This document shows positions 4,976 through 5,251 of a DNA stretch of 5,251 nucleotides, in pieces; the first letter of the stretch is position 1; each line of letters starts with the position of its first letter. The notes below the pieces were generated by a model. That model was not told the DNA's origin and searched no databases. It worked only from the letters and a program-made list of their open reading frames with translations. The stretch is taken from contig MFAF01000006.1 in the NCBI GenBank assembly GCA_001774505.1, positions 17,394 through 22,644 of the forward strand. The letters are read 5' to 3'. A program made the position numbers and the translations under genes. This stretch comes from Candidatus Coatesbacteria bacterium RBG_13_66_14. GTDB lineage: Bacteria > RBG-13-66-14.

Positions 4976-5251
4976 ATGTTCACCCTTCTGAAACTCCTGG
5001 CCCTCTGGATATTCCTCTTCGGGCCGCCCGGCGGGCCGCCGGAGCCGGTCGCGCCCAAGCCGGTGCCCGTCCTCATGTACCACGCGATGGGCAACCGCGG
5101 GGGGCGGTATTCGATGACCCCGCAGGACTTCGAGCGCCAGCTCGAGGACATGCGCCGGTCCGGGTTCTTCCTGATAAACCTGTCCGAGCTTATCCGGGGC
5201 GACTTTTCCCGCGTCCCAACGGGGAAACGGCCCGTCGTGCTGACCTTCGAC
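4976..5251 (+). CDS. Polysaccharide deacetylase (NodB/carbohydrate esterase 4 type), 3'-truncated by the window edge
   Basis: The first 92 codons are open to the last base. They encode a short N-terminal hydrophobic segment (MFTLLKLLALWIFLFG, 1-16), i.e. a signal peptide or membrane anchor, and a Pro/Gly-rich linker (17-30). The start of a polysaccharide deacetylase domain follows: PVLMYHAMG (31-39), SMTPQDFERQLEDMRRSGF (46-64), INLSELIRGD (67-76), and PVVLTFD ending at the window edge. The last Asp is the first of the family's TFDDG motif that holds the catalytic base. Such enzymes remove N- or O-acetyl groups from peptidoglycan, chitin-like or exopolysaccharide chains outside the cytoplasm; substrate cannot be told here. 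The ATG at 4976 is the first ATG after an in-frame TGA at 4967-4969, so the start is well bounded despite a missing Shine-Dalgarno. It is divergent from the propeller lipoprotein gene, with 126 bp between. Confidence 0.9.
   Translation, partial: MFTLLKLLALWIFLFGPPGGPPEPVAPKPVPVLMYHAMGNRGGRYSMTPQDFERQLEDMRRSGFFLINLSELIRGDFSRVPTGKRPVVLTFD

Overview
This 5.25 kb GC-rich window holds eight protein genes and almost no spacer DNA. Five genes are typical bacterial families: lipoyl synthase, long-form hibernation factor, CxxC-type cysteine cluster protein, rhomboid protease and polysaccharide deacetylase. Three encode predicted lipoproteins with clear lipobox signal peptides. Lipoproteins plus frequent GTG/TTG starts fit a high-GC bacterium, probably with a diderm envelope. 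Nothing here fixes the lineage; an uncultivated phylum is possible, but that is inference.

Left (1-1242, + strand): the 3' part of lipA is followed by hpf with a 4-base ATGA overlap, so the two are probably translationally coupled. A strong hairpin flanked by A and T runs closes this unit and also serves the converging operon. The first 25 bases of the window suggest a reading-frame break in lipA.

Middle (1243-2728, - strand): a two-gene operon encodes a 284-residue and a 160-residue lipoprotein. Together they contain three copies of one roughly 120-residue module (two in the first, one in the second) with identical motif spacing in the second half. No function is recognised, and this is the best candidate for something undescribed. 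The operon's 3' untranslated region carries a tandem 30-bp repeat with small hairpins.

Right (2743-5251): a YkgJ-type cysteine cluster gene (+) starts only 14 bp from the divergent lipoprotein gene and ends on a CTAG shared with the stop of a rhomboid protease gene (-). The rhomboid gene overlaps, as GTGA, the end of a gene for a predicted seven-bladed propeller lipoprotein (-). A 126-bp divergent promoter region then separates that operon from the first 92 codons of a polysaccharide deacetylase (+), which runs off the window.

Overall theme: apart from lipA/hpf (cofactor synthesis and stationary-phase ribosome storage), most of the window encodes cell-envelope proteins: three lipoproteins, a membrane protease and an exported carbohydrate esterase. 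No tRNA, rRNA, CRISPR array, insertion sequence or other mobile element was seen. No gene-free stretch exceeds 300 bases.
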